Below are positions 7,419 through 14,032 of a stretch of DNA of 14,032 bases, piece by piece. Both the position numbers and the translations under genes were made by a program. The notes beneath the pieces are model-generated. The model did no database searches and was not told where the DNA came from. It saw nothing but the letters and a program-made list of their open reading frames with translations. Each line of letters begins with the position of its first letter. The stretch's first letter is position 1. The DNA is from J061 sp003695725 [NCBI: Candidatus Schekmanbacteria bacterium] (GTDB lineage Bacteria; Schekmanbacteria; GWA2-38-11): NCBI GenBank assembly GCA_003695725.1, contig RFHX01000305.1:1-14032 (forward strand). Direction: 5' to 3'.

Positions 7419-8018
7419 TCACAGAGAAGTTATTTCTTTAAATAAATCTTCCACTTGTCGCCTTAAATCATCGATTGTGCCGCTATTGTCAATTACGTAA
7501 TCTGCCCGTTTGACTTTGTCATCAATAGGCATCTGGGAATTGATTCTATTTTCAGCATCTTCCTTCTTCATTCCTCTCAGCTGAATCAACCGTCGCATTT
7601 GCTCTTCTCTTGTTGAAGAAATGACAATAACCTTTTCTACTGTTTTATCCAACTCCGTTTCATAAAGAAGCGGGGCATCAAGAATAATAATATCATTGGG
7701 ATGAGTCCGCTCCAATTCAGCTTTCTTTTCTCTTATTTTTTTAATTATTAAGGGATGTGTAAGAAGGTTGAGCTTGTTCAAGAGTATTTTATCCGAAAAG
7801 ACCATTCTCCCCAACTCTTCCCTATTGAGACTGCCGTCAGGATTCAATATCCCTTCACCAAATGTTTTTGCGACAATCTTCAACAGAGGGCTATCCTTTG
7901 AAAGCAATTCTCTTGCAATCTCATCGGCATCGATAATGTGTGCTCCCAACTCACTTAATATTTTAGACGCTGTGCTTTTGCCGGTGCAGATACCACCTGT
8001 GAGCCCATAAAAGGGCAT
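7419..8018 (-). CDS. coaE: Dephospho-CoA kinase
   Basis: CoaE phosphorylates the 3' ribose hydroxyl of dephospho-CoA with ATP, the last step of coenzyme A synthesis, in the cytosol. The 199-residue protein has the P-loop GGICTGKST at 8-16 (the usual form is GGIGSGKST; the GxxxxGKS core is intact), IIDADEIAREL at 28-38 with the conserved DAD, and LDAPLLYE at 113-120, with a lid region rich in Arg around 137-158. A GGAGG ribosome binding site lies inside the last codons of hisI, and only 6 bp separate the two genes, so coaE is the last gene of the his operon. Its stop lies 1 bp from that of the convergent fic. CoA synthesis has no direct link to histidine, so the pairing is probably one of convenience. 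Confidence 0.96.
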   Translation of the reverse strand: MPFYGLTGGICTGKSTASKILSELGAHIIDADEIARELLSKDSPLLKIVAKTFGEGILNPDGSLNREELGRMVFSDKILLNKLNLLTHPLIIKKIREKKAELERTHPNDIIILDAPLLYETELDKTVEKVIVISSTREEQMRRLIQLRGMKKEDAENRINSQMPIDDKVKRADYVIDNSGTIDDLRRQVEDLFKEITSL

Positions 8019-8024
8019 AGTTTA

Positions 8025-8408
8025 TCAACCTCCATAAGTTTTTTCAGGATCAAACATCTTTTTGCCAACTTCTTCTACAGCACCATTTGATAAATTAATC
8101 TTTCTGTAAAAACAGGTCCTATAACCTGTATGGCAAGCGGCAACATTCTGTTTGACTTTGATCAATAGAGCATCTTTATCGCAGTCAAAATATACTTCTT
8201 TTACCTCTTGCGTATGACCCGATGATTCACCTTTCATCCAATACTGCTGCCTTGACCTGCTCCAAAAATGAGTCTTTCCCGTTTCAAGAGTCTTCTTTAA
8301 AGATGTTTCATTCATATAGGCGACCATAAGGACCTCATTGTTTTCAATATCCTGAATAATAGTTGGAATGAGCCCCTGACTATCATATTTCAATTCTTTC
8401 AAATCCAT
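8025..8408 (-). CDS. hisI: Phosphoribosyl-AMP cyclohydrolase
   Basis: HisI opens the purine ring of phosphoribosyl-AMP, the third step of histidine synthesis. The 127-residue protein is a single-domain HisI; there is no HisE (PR-ATP pyrophosphatase) extension, so HisE must be encoded elsewhere. Metal sites are visible: the Mg2+ aspartates and a zinc cysteine in DCDKDALL (Asp75, Cys76, Asp77, Asp79) and the other zinc cysteines in [12 protein letters not shown] (Cys92, Cys99). The family block [20 protein letters not shown] spans 46-65. The gene starts 1 bp after the hisF stop; an AGGA ribosome binding site in 'cgaggatataaa' overlaps the end of hisF. Confidence 0.97.
   Translation of the reverse strand: MDLKELKYDSQGLIPTIIQDIENNEVLMVAYMNETSLKKTLETGKTHFWSRSRQQYWMKGESSGHTQEVKEVYFDCDKDALLIKVKQNVAACHTGYRTCFYRKINLSNGAVEEVGKKMFDPEKTYGG
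8029..8033 (-). promoter_or_regulatory. coaE ribosome binding site embedded in the hisI end
   Basis: Read on the minus strand, GGAGG is formed by the last two glycine codons of hisI just before its TGA, and lies 10 nt before the coaE ATG. It ties coaE translation to hisI and fixes the start at 8018. Confidence 0.7.
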
Positions 8409-8409
8409 T

Positions 8410-9174
8410 TTATATCCTCGCGTTTACACCTTTCGATTTTAAATATTCTTTAACCTCTTTTATTGTATATTCTCCATAGTGAAATATTGAAGCGGCAAGT
8501 GCGGCGCTTGCCCCTCCAACCGTAAGCCCTTCATAGATATGTTCCAAAGTGCCCACTCCTCCAGAAGCAATAACAGGAATCCCCGTTTTATCAACGATTG
8601 ACCGTGTAAGTTCGATATCAAACCCTTCCTTTGTGCCATCTCTGTCCATACTCGTCAACAGTATCTCACCTGCACCTAAATCTTCAGCCCTCTGCGCCCA
8701 CTCAACAGCATCAATACCGGTTGGTGTGCGTCCCCCATGAATATAAACCTCCCATTCATCATCTTTTCCTTCTTTCCTCTTAGCATCTATGGCAACAACA
8801 ATGCATTGAGAACCAAATCTTAAAGCTGACTCTTTTATTATCTCAGGTTTATTCACTGCCGCTGTGTTGATTGATACTTTATCAGCTCCTGCCTTTAATA
8901 AATCTCTTATATCTTCCACATTTCTAATACCACCTCCCACTGTAAGAGGCATAAAGACTTCACTTGCTGTTTTTCTTACAACATCAATCATTATAGGACG
9001 CTTTTCGTGAGAGGCAGTAATATCAAGAAATGTCAATTCATCTGCCCCCTGCTGGTCATAAATCTTTGCCTGCTCAACAGGGTCACCTGCATCTCTAATA
9101 TTTACAAACTTTATTCCTTTTACTACTCTCCCTTCGCGCACATCAAGGCAGGGAATTATCCTTTTAGCTAACAA
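8410..9174 (-). CDS. hisF: Imidazole glycerol phosphate synthase, cyclase subunit
   Basis: HisF is the (beta/alpha)8-barrel subunit that uses ammonia from HisH to turn PRFAR into imidazole glycerol phosphate and AICAR. The 254-residue protein has the catalytic aspartates Asp11 (IIPCLDV) and Asp130 (VVAIDAK), the phosphate-binding glycines VGGGIR (79-84) and ASGGVG (203-208), and [13 protein letters not shown] at 174-186. The start codon is TTG at 9172-9174: the resulting N-terminus [11 protein letters not shown] matches the family, an excellent GGGAGG lies 9 nt upstream within hisA, and the next in-frame ATG is far inside the barrel. The gene overlaps the end of hisA by 11 bp. Confidence 0.97.
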   Translation of the reverse strand: MLAKRIIPCLDVREGRVVKGIKFVNIRDAGDPVEQAKIYDQQGADELTFLDITASHEKRPIMIDVVRKTASEVFMPLTVGGGIRNVEDIRDLLKAGADKVSINTAAVNKPEIIKESALRFGSQCIVVAIDAKRKEGKDDEWEVYIHGGRTPTGIDAVEWAQRAEDLGAGEILLTSMDRDGTKEGFDIELTRSIVDKTGIPVIASGGVGTLEHIYEGLTVGGASAALAASIFHYGEYTIKEVKEYLKSKGVNARI

Positions 9175-9886
9175 TCTCTATTGCCTCCCTTAAATTTATC
9201 TTCCCTTCGTAGATAGCCTTTCCTATAATAACACCTTCAAGTTTCCCATTTTTCAACGAATTGAGTTTCTTTATATCTTCAAGAGTTGAGACTCCTCCTG
9301 AAGCCACAATAGGAATAGATGTAAGAGCAAGAATCTTCTCCATAAATGAAAGATTTGGACCTTTTAGCATGCCATCTTTTGATATATCTGTGCAAATGAA
9401 TGCACAGGGATTAAATCTTTCCATTTCTTTTATGAAATCCTCAACATCCGTTGCACTGTCCTTTTCCCATCCCTCTACTGCAACCTTACCTTTCAAGGCA
9501 TCAATGCCGACAACTACTCTTCCGGGAAAATCCTGACAAAGCTTTGCCAAAAGGTCTTTATCTTTATATGCGGCAGTGCCAAGTATGATCCTTTTCACTC
9601 CTAAATCAAGATAGAGCTTTGCTGTTTCATAATCTCTAATTCCTCCACCCACTTCAAGGGCGGCTTTGCCCTTCTTGATCAAAGTTTCAATAGTCTTCAA
9701 ACTGCATGGTTTACCTGTGCGCGCACCGTCTAAATCAACAATATGAATAAGCTTCGCACCTGCTTCCTTGAAAGATTCAGCCACTTCGAAAGGGTCATTG
9801 GAATAAACCTTCTCCTTCGAAAAATCCCCTTGTATAAGGCGGACACACTTGCCATTCCTCAAATCTATTGCAGGAATTATCAGCAT
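9164..9886 (-). CDS. hisA: ProFAR isomerase (phosphoribosylformimino-AICAR phosphate isomerase)
   Basis: HisA opens the ribose ring of ProFAR to PRFAR in an Amadori rearrangement, supplying the HisF/HisH synthase. From the ATG at 9886 the protein has 240 residues (family about 240-245) and begins [17 protein letters not shown], the usual N-terminus. Catalytic Asp8 and Asp129 ([15 protein letters not shown]), GGGIR (80-84), [13 protein letters not shown] (166-178) and ASGGVS (195-200) are present. An ATG four codons upstream (9898, giving 244 residues) is possible, but the 9886 start has a GGA 7 nt before it and fits the family better. The start overlaps the end of hisH by 7 bp (19 bp with the longer start), which suggests translational coupling. 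HisA and HisF are ancient paralogues with the same half-barrel repeats, which explains their similar motifs. Confidence 0.96.
   Translation of the reverse strand: MLIIPAIDLRNGKCVRLIQGDFSKEKVYSNDPFEVAESFKEAGAKLIHIVDLDGARTGKPCSLKTIETLIKKGKAALEVGGGIRDYETAKLYLDLGVKRIILGTAAYKDKDLLAKLCQDFPGRVVVGIDALKGKVAVEGWEKDSATDVEDFIKEMERFNPCAFICTDISKDGMLKGPNLSFMEKILALTSIPIVASGGVSTLEDIKKLNSLKNGKLEGVIIGKAIYEGKINLREAIEIVS
9184..9189 (-). promoter_or_regulatory. Ribosome binding site that decides the TTG start of hisF
   Basis: GGGAGG on the minus strand lies inside the 3' end of hisA, 9 nt before the TTG at 9174. Its strength offsets the weak start codon and supports the 11-bp hisA/hisF overlap. Confidence 0.75.
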
Positions 9887-10518
9887 TTTTTTATCCATTT
9901 TCCAAAGTTTTCGAGTACCTTTAATCCTGCTCTTTGACTTTTCTCAGGATGAAACTGCGTTGCAACAATGTTATCCTTCCAAACACTCGATACAAACTCA
10001 ACACCATAATCGGTCGTTGTCAACACAACTGATTCATCAGAGGGCTTGACATAGTAAGAGTGGACGAAATAAAAAAATTCTCCGTCTTTAATACCCTTTA
10101 GAATAGGAGATTTGCCTTTAATTTTTATGCGATTCCACCCCATATGGGGCACTTTAAGAGTTTCTCCTGTATCCTTATCCTTCATTTTCCTATCAAAGGC
10201 AATAACCTTTCCTTTGATAATATCAAAACCTTCTGTTAAGCCAAATTCTTCACTTGTTGAAAATAACACTTGAAGACCCAAACATATTCCAAGAAAAGGC
10301 TTCCCTGTTTTTATGAAAAACCTTATGGATTCTTCAAGCTCTAACCGTTTGAGATTATCCATACAATCTCTGAAAGCGCCTACGCCGGGCAAAACCAAGG
10401 CATCAGCAGTTTTAATTACAGAAGAATCACTTGTAAGGCAGGCGTCGAGTCCAACATATTCAAGTGCTTTTTGGACTGACCGGAGATTGCCCATACCGTA
10501 ATCAACAACTGCAATCAT
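9880..10518 (-). CDS. hisH: Imidazole glycerol phosphate synthase, glutaminase subunit
   Basis: HisH is the class I glutamine amidotransferase that hydrolyses glutamine and channels ammonia into HisF. The 212-residue protein carries the catalytic triad Cys79 in GICLGLQ, and His190 and Glu192 in QFHPEKSQ, plus the oxyanion-strand block PGVGAF at 44-49 and the HisH-specific VPHMGWN at 123-129. The ATG overlaps the hisB stop by 4 bp (ATGA), a classic coupling overlap; no strong ribosome binding site is seen. It lies between hisB and hisA, next to its partner's gene group. Confidence 0.97.
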   Translation of the reverse strand: MIAVVDYGMGNLRSVQKALEYVGLDACLTSDSSVIKTADALVLPGVGAFRDCMDNLKRLELEESIRFFIKTGKPFLGICLGLQVLFSTSEEFGLTEGFDIIKGKVIAFDRKMKDKDTGETLKVPHMGWNRIKIKGKSPILKGIKDGEFFYFVHSYYVKPSDESVVLTTTDYGVEFVSSVWKDNIVATQFHPEKSQRAGLKVLENFGKWIKKC

Positions 10519-11114
10519 AAATCAAGCACACCCTTAGTTGACGGGATAGAGGCATTTTTTCCCGAAATGGCACAAGCCCTTTTTAGCGCAACAGCAAGTG
10601 CTTTAAATATTGCTTCACAAATATGGTGTTGGTTTTTGCCGTATAAAAGAGAAATATGTATGGTAGTTGCTGAATGCACAGAAAAAGCGCGCAAAAATTC
10701 CTCGATCAAGGAATAGTCGAATCCCTCAAACCTCTTTTTTGGCATCTTCACATCATAGTAAAGATAAGGTCTTCCGCTAATGTCAATGACAACACGGGCA
10801 AGCGATTCATCCATAGGTATGAATGCCTCACCATACCGTTCAATGCCCTTCCTCTTGCCTAACGCTTTTCTGAATGCTTGTCCAATTACAATTCCTAAAT
10901 CCTCAACAGTGTGATGGCAATCGACTTCTGTATCGCCTCTTCCCTGAATTCTCAAGGAAAAACCTCCATGCTTTGCAAAAAGCTCTAACATATGATTCAT
11001 AAAAGGTATTCCTGTATCAATCTTGACAGCCCTCTTACCGTCAAGGTTGAGATTGACTTTAATCTTGGTTTCAGCGCTCTCTCTCTTGATATTCGATTTT
11101 CTTTCAGCAGACAT
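10515..11114 (-). CDS. hisB: Imidazoleglycerol-phosphate dehydratase (monofunctional)
   Basis: HisB removes water from imidazole glycerol phosphate to give imidazole acetol phosphate. It is the dehydratase alone, without the histidinol phosphatase domain fused in enterobacteria. From the ATG at 11114 it has 199 residues, the family length. The two manganese-binding blocks are clear: DCHHTVED (65-72) and NQHHICEA (161-168), with FMNHM at 38-42 and a family-like end PSTKGVLDL. A longer frame from a TTG at 11144 exists, but GAGG 8 nt before the ATG at 11114 and family length favour the shorter start. It is the first gene of this six-gene minus-strand operon; hisG, hisD and hisC are not upstream, since the next gene is a divergent kinase. 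Confidence 0.96.
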   Translation of the reverse strand: MSAERKSNIKRESAETKIKVNLNLDGKRAVKIDTGIPFMNHMLELFAKHGGFSLRIQGRGDTEVDCHHTVEDLGIVIGQAFRKALGKRKGIERYGEAFIPMDESLARVVIDISGRPYLYYDVKMPKKRFEGFDYSLIEEFLRAFSVHSATTIHISLLYGKNQHHICEAIFKALAVALKRACAISGKNASIPSTKGVLDL

Positions 11115-11120
11115 ATTATC

Positions 11121-11126
11121 AACCTC
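11121..11126 (-). promoter_or_regulatory. Ribosome binding site that decides the hisB start
   Basis: GAGGTT on the minus strand, with its GAGG core 8 nt before the ATG at 11114, supports this start over the in-frame TTG at 11144, which has only AT-rich sequence before it. Confidence 0.65.
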
Positions 11127-11154
11127 AGAATTTTTTTTAATCAATTTTTAAAAT

Positions 11155-11181
11155 ATCATAAATTGGCAATTAAGTATTCAA
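11155..11181 (-). promoter_or_regulatory. Candidate promoter for the hisB-coaE operon
   Basis: On the minus strand TTGAAT (11176-11181) and TATGAT (11155-11160) are separated by 15 nt, shorter than ideal. The 11115-11295 intergenic region must hold the promoter of this operon, but the match is weak and the DNA is AT-rich. No run of histidine codons or attenuator-like hairpin is seen before hisB. Confidence 0.3.
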
Positions 11182-11217
11182 AAAAATGTCTATCGATTTC
11201 TATTTCTTGAAATATCC

Positions 11218-11246
11218 TTGCCATAAGAGTATTCATTAAATAGAAT
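11218..11246 (+). promoter_or_regulatory. Candidate sigma-70 promoter for the sensor kinase
   Basis: TTGCCA (11218-11223, 5 of 6) and TAGAAT (11241-11246, 5 of 6) are separated by the ideal 17 nt. The start would be near 11253, about 43 nt before the kinase ATG at 11296. This region is divergent from hisB. Confidence 0.5.
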
Positions 11247-11295
11247 TCTATAACAGGTCAAAAGTTAAATAAACGAGGGAATAGGCAAAGTTATT

Positions 11296-13914
11296 ATGAC
11301 AAAAAATTTGAAAACTTTTTTGCTCAAAAGAGTCTTAGTACATATTGCTTTAATCGTCCTTCTAATTACATTCTTCCTCTATATAGTTAGCCAAATTTAC
11401 ACACTAAATATGGATGAGCTAAAAAAGGAATATACAAACCGACAGCTTCTCATAACCTTTCAATCGGCAAAGCAGATAAAAACTTATTTTGAAGATTTGA
11501 GCAGAGAATTCAGTCTTATCCATACAATTGTCAAGATGGGACAGATGGCTATAAAGAAAGATGCAGATTTAGTATTGGACACAGCATCCTATCTCGGAGA
11601 GGTGGAGAGGGAGGAAATTGATACCTATTTTGCCGCTGATGGGAACGGGATTTTAATTTGGAATTCTGAAAATAACAGCAAATTTGCAATCGAAATTCCA
11701 GCTAAAATCCTCAACACATTAAAAACAAACAAAAAATTGAATTACTTTCTCTTTAGAGGCTTGAAGGATAAAAATGGGAATATAAGTAGTGAAAAAATAA
11801 TTTTTCTGAAGCCCTTTTTCGACAATCCAAAAAATCCCGAAAAATTGACGAGAATTGCAGGTGCTGTAATAAACCTGAAAAGTCTCTTTGATAAATTTGT
11901 AAAGCCAATAATGGCTGACAATGATATGTCAGCTTGGGTTATTTCTTCTGAAGGAATAATCCTTTATCTTCCAAGACACGAAAAGATGGTAAGCAACAGC
12001 ATATTCAAAACAGATGAAAGCTGTTTCAAATGCCATAAAAATTTTAAAACGGAAAATAAAATTCTAACCAACAATCAGTTCAAGGGGTCCTATTTTATTA
12101 AAAGACGCTCAATGCTTGTATCATCATCAACCTCCGATAATCCCGGCTTATCCTTCAAAGTGGTTACAAGCACCCCTCTCGCTTCTGTGGCGAGACGCGC
12201 ACGATTGAGCTATCTCTATATGATTATTCTTTCAGTATCAGTAATTCTTGCCTTAATAATTTCAGGAGGATACACAATCAGGGTAAACCGCAAAAGGGCG
12301 AACGCCCTTCGCGAAAAGCTCCGAGATCAGGAAGAAATCCTCTACTTGAAAGAATTCAATGAAAATATCATAAGGAATCTGCCTGTTGGAATAGTAGTCA
12401 TTGATAAGGAAAGAAAAGTTCAGACAGTAAACAATGAAATTATAAGAATGGGAGAAAAGACAGGGCTCAACTGGTCATATGATATGCTGGGAAAAGATGT
12501 AGCAGAAACAATGCCTGAAAATTTAAGGGAATCTGCCATTTCAAACTACAATTATGTTTTAAAAGAAGGCAATCAGTATCTGAACCCAATGATTGTCTTT
12601 AAAGGCAGCAAAGGAAAGCTTTTGTGTTCTGTAAGAATAAGTCCTCTGAGGGATGCAAAAAACAATATCGTTGGTGCAATCATAATGCGTGAAGATATAA
12701 CTGAACAGAAGCGCCTCGAAGCTGAAATAAAGGAAACGAAAGATTACTTGGAAAAAGTCTTTGAAGCATCTGTTGACGGTATCATAGTTACAGACGAAAA
12801 AGGATACATAAGAATGGCTAACGATGCTGTATGTAAAATGCTTGGATATGAAAAGGAAGAACTCATTGGGATGTATACAACCGAACTTTCCACGAAAGAA
12901 TCTCAGCACATTCAGGACCAGCTGAACATATTGGAAACACTGAGGAAAGAGGGCAAAAGCGCCCCTACTGAAGTCACTTACAGGCGTAAGGACGGTACCT
13001 TTATCCCTATCGAGCAAAGCACAGCTTTTGTTTATGATGACAAAGGGAACCTTGTTGGCGCAGTGGCTGGAATGAGGGATCTCACAGAAAAAAAGAAAGC
13101 TGAAGAAAGACAAAAAGAACTTCAACAGCGACTCATTCATTCTGAAAAACTCGCCTCTATTGGCCGCCTTGCAGGAGGAATCGCCCACGAAATCAACAAC
13201 CCTTTAAGCGGTGTTATAACAAATCTTGGGATGATAAAAGATATAGTTGTGCCTGATCCGGGAGAAATTCTCAAAGAATGCGAGCAGGCAAATGCCGGTG
13301 CGGAATGCACTAAAAAGATGGCAGAGTTCTATGAAAAATATCTCAAGCTTGAAAAAAAGAGACAGCGCCTTCTTGAAACTGCCTATAAGGGAGGAGATAG
13401 ATGTAAAAAGATTATCCAAGACCTTCTCGTCTTTGCACGGCCATCGGCTAAACGAGAAGAAGAAGAAATAAATTTAAATACCTGCATCGAAGAAAGTCTC
13501 GAAATCATTCACAATCAGCTCATTTTGAACAATATAACTGTAAATAAAAAACTGAGTGAAGGATTAAAGCCCATAAAAGGAGTCAAAAAAGAGCTTGATC
13601 AAATTTTTCTCAATTTCTTTGTAAATGCCTTTCATGCTATGAAACCTGATGGAGGTGAATTGTCAATCGAAAGTTTCAATGACAACAGTAATGTAGTAGT
13701 GAAAGTTTCAGATACGGGCTGTGGAATGACTCCTGAAGTGATGAATAAAATCTTTGACCCCTTCTTTACCACAAAAGATGTGGGAAGCGGCACAGGTTTG
13801 GGACTTTCTATTGTCTATGAAATAATACAAAATCACAATGGTACAATCGATGTAAAAAGCAAAGTCAATGAAGGCACCACATTTACCCTAAAATTTCCTG
13901 TAGCACAGAAATAG
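11296..13914 (+). CDS. Membrane sensor histidine kinase with CxxCH (c-haem) extracytoplasmic domain and two PAS domains
   Basis: An 872-residue sensor kinase. Order of parts: membrane segment about 13-34; extracytoplasmic Cache-like domain about 35-304, holding CFKCH at 243-247, a c-type haem-binding motif; second membrane segment about 305-327; coiled linker; PAS about 355-470 (NLPVGIVVIDKERKV); PAS about 481-597 (ASVDGIIVTDEKGYI); DHp domain with phospho-accepting His631 in GGIAHEINNPLSG; and an ATPase domain with N-box Asn777, DTGCGM (806-811), FDPFFTTK (820-827) and GTGLGLSIV (832-840). The motifs fit the NtrB/ZraS-like group. Between His631 and the RCKKIIQDLLVFAR block (702-715) the spacing is about 30 residues longer than usual, with Cys662 and Cys671 at the predicted hairpin tip. 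The ribosome binding site is weak (AGG 11 nt upstream). No response regulator follows in the window. The ligand is unknown; redox or a haem-bound gas is plausible. Confidence 0.93.
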   Translation: MTKNLKTFLLKRVLVHIALIVLLITFFLYIVSQIYTLNMDELKKEYTNRQLLITFQSAKQIKTYFEDLSREFSLIHTIVKMGQMAIKKDADLVLDTASYLGEVEREEIDTYFAADGNGILIWNSENNSKFAIEIPAKILNTLKTNKKLNYFLFRGLKDKNGNISSEKIIFLKPFFDNPKNPEKLTRIAGAVINLKSLFDKFVKPIMADNDMSAWVISSEGIILYLPRHEKMVSNSIFKTDESCFKCHKNFKTENKILTNNQFKGSYFIKRRSMLVSSSTSDNPGLSFKVVTSTPLASVARRARLSYLYMIILSVSVILALIISGGYTIRVNRKRANALREKLRDQEEILYLKEFNENIIRNLPVGIVVIDKERKVQTVNNEIIRMGEKTGLNWSYDMLGKDVAETMPENLRESAISNYNYVLKEGNQYLNPMIVFKGSKGKLLCSVRISPLRDAKNNIVGAIIMREDITEQKRLEAEIKETKDYLEKVFEASVDGIIVTDEKGYIRMANDAVCKMLGYEKEELIGMYTTELSTKESQHIQDQLNILETLRKEGKSAPTEVTYRRKDGTFIPIEQSTAFVYDDKGNLVGAVAGMRDLTEKKKAEERQKELQQRLIHSEKLASIGRLAGGIAHEINNPLSGVITNLGMIKDIVVPDPGEILKECEQANAGAECTKKMAEFYEKYLKLEKKRQRLLETAYKGGDRCKKIIQDLLVFARPSAKREEEEINLNTCIEESLEIIHNQLILNNITVNKKLSEGLKPIKGVKKELDQIFLNFFVNAFHAMKPDGGELSIESFNDNSNVVVKVSDTGCGMTPEVMNKIFDPFFTTKDVGSGTGLGLSIVYEIIQNHNGTIDVKSKVNEGTTFTLKFPVAQK

Positions 13915-13979
13915 CCAGCCAATTCAAGAAAAGATTTTTTATGTTTAAGAAGAGAATTTAGCTAAACAAAATATTTCAT

Positions 13980-14032
13980 TCATAAAAGCGTTGAATAGAG
14001 GGTTTCAATTTTTGCTATATAGCTTTCTGCAC
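13980..14032 (-). CDS. Possible C-terminal end of a minus-strand gene (truncated by window edge)
   Basis: Only one minus-strand frame at the right edge stays open: it enters at 14032 and ends in TGA at 13980-13982, giving 16 residues AESYIAKIETLYSTLL. The composition is helix-like and reads as a plausible protein C-terminus, convergent with the kinase gene 65 bp away, like the other convergent pairs in this window. Sixteen codons are far too few to identify the gene, and the frame could be open by chance. Confidence 0.25.
   Translation of the reverse strand, partial: AESYIAKIETLYSTLL

Noticed and set aside
7400-7440. Possible terminator hairpin between fic and coaE (GAAAATAA ... TTATTTC)
   Set aside because: Imperfect, entirely A-T stem lying mainly in coding sequence; not a convincing intrinsic terminator.
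11115-11144. Longer HisB from a TTG at 11144
   Set aside because: The ATG at 11114 has GAGG 8 nt upstream and gives the family length; the TTG has neither.
11115-11295. Histidine attenuator or leader peptide before hisB
   Set aside because: No short ORF with a run of histidine codons and no strong hairpin plus T-run seen on the minus strand.
12559-13188. Long 209-codon minus-strand open frame
   Set aside because: It lies wholly within the kinase gene, opposite well-conserved PAS and DHp domains, and its Phe/Ser/Cys-rich translation resembles no protein family.
13915-13979. Terminator after the kinase gene
   Set aside because: The gap holds a T-run and the short palindrome TTTAGCTAAA but no stable stem followed by T-rich sequence.
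1-14032. CRISPR array, tRNA/rRNA genes, insertion sequences
   Set aside because: No regularly spaced repeats, tRNA-like cloverleaf or rRNA sequence, transposase or terminal inverted repeats recognised.

Overview
This window is a compact, AT-rich stretch of a bacterial chromosome, mostly housekeeping genes, read almost gap-free on both strands. By eye the GC content is well below 50%; I did not compute it. Several traits point to a Gram-negative, probably anaerobic or microaerophilic bacterium outside the best-known model groups. It has PgpA, a non-mevalonate isoprenoid pathway and an oxygen-sensitive NadA. It also has a membrane histidine kinase whose outer domain carries a CxxCH c-type haem motif, which needs export and haem attachment. 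I cannot assign a phylum from sequence alone.

Left block (1-4668, + strand): the 3' end of xseA, then xseB, a farnesyl-diphosphate-synthase-type polyprenyl synthase (ispA), dxs and a DUF362 protein. xseB-ispA-dxs is a widely conserved order. The DUF362 gene sits 11 bp after dxs behind a strong ribosome binding site, so it is probably co-translated with the isoprenoid genes, but its job is unknown.

Middle block (4669-7417): a short minus-strand pgpA-nadA pair, then a divergent plus-strand Fic-family AMP-transferase gene with a C-terminal winged helix. The 188-bp region between pgpA and fic has a near-consensus sigma-70 promoter. It also has three copies of the nonamer GTATAATAA (one inverted) and a perfect 14-bp palindrome, an arrangement that looks like an autoregulatory operator.

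Right block (7419-11114, - strand): hisB-hisH-hisA-hisF-hisI-coaE, with overlaps or gaps of a few bases throughout. It supplies five middle steps of histidine synthesis (IGP dehydratase, the two subunits of IGP synthase, ProFAR isomerase, PR-AMP cyclohydrolase), with dephospho-CoA kinase appended. hisG, hisD, hisC and hisE are not in the window.

Far right (11296-13914, + strand, divergent from hisB): an 872-residue hybrid-sensing histidine kinase with an extracytoplasmic Cache-like domain holding CxxCH, two PAS domains, and a DHp hairpin lengthened by about 30 residues with two cysteines at its tip. No response regulator follows in the window. The last 53 bases may hold the end of another minus-strand gene.

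Most worth following up: the haem-type sensor kinase and its cysteine-bearing DHp insert, the fic operator architecture, and the DUF362 protein tied to the isoprenoid operon.
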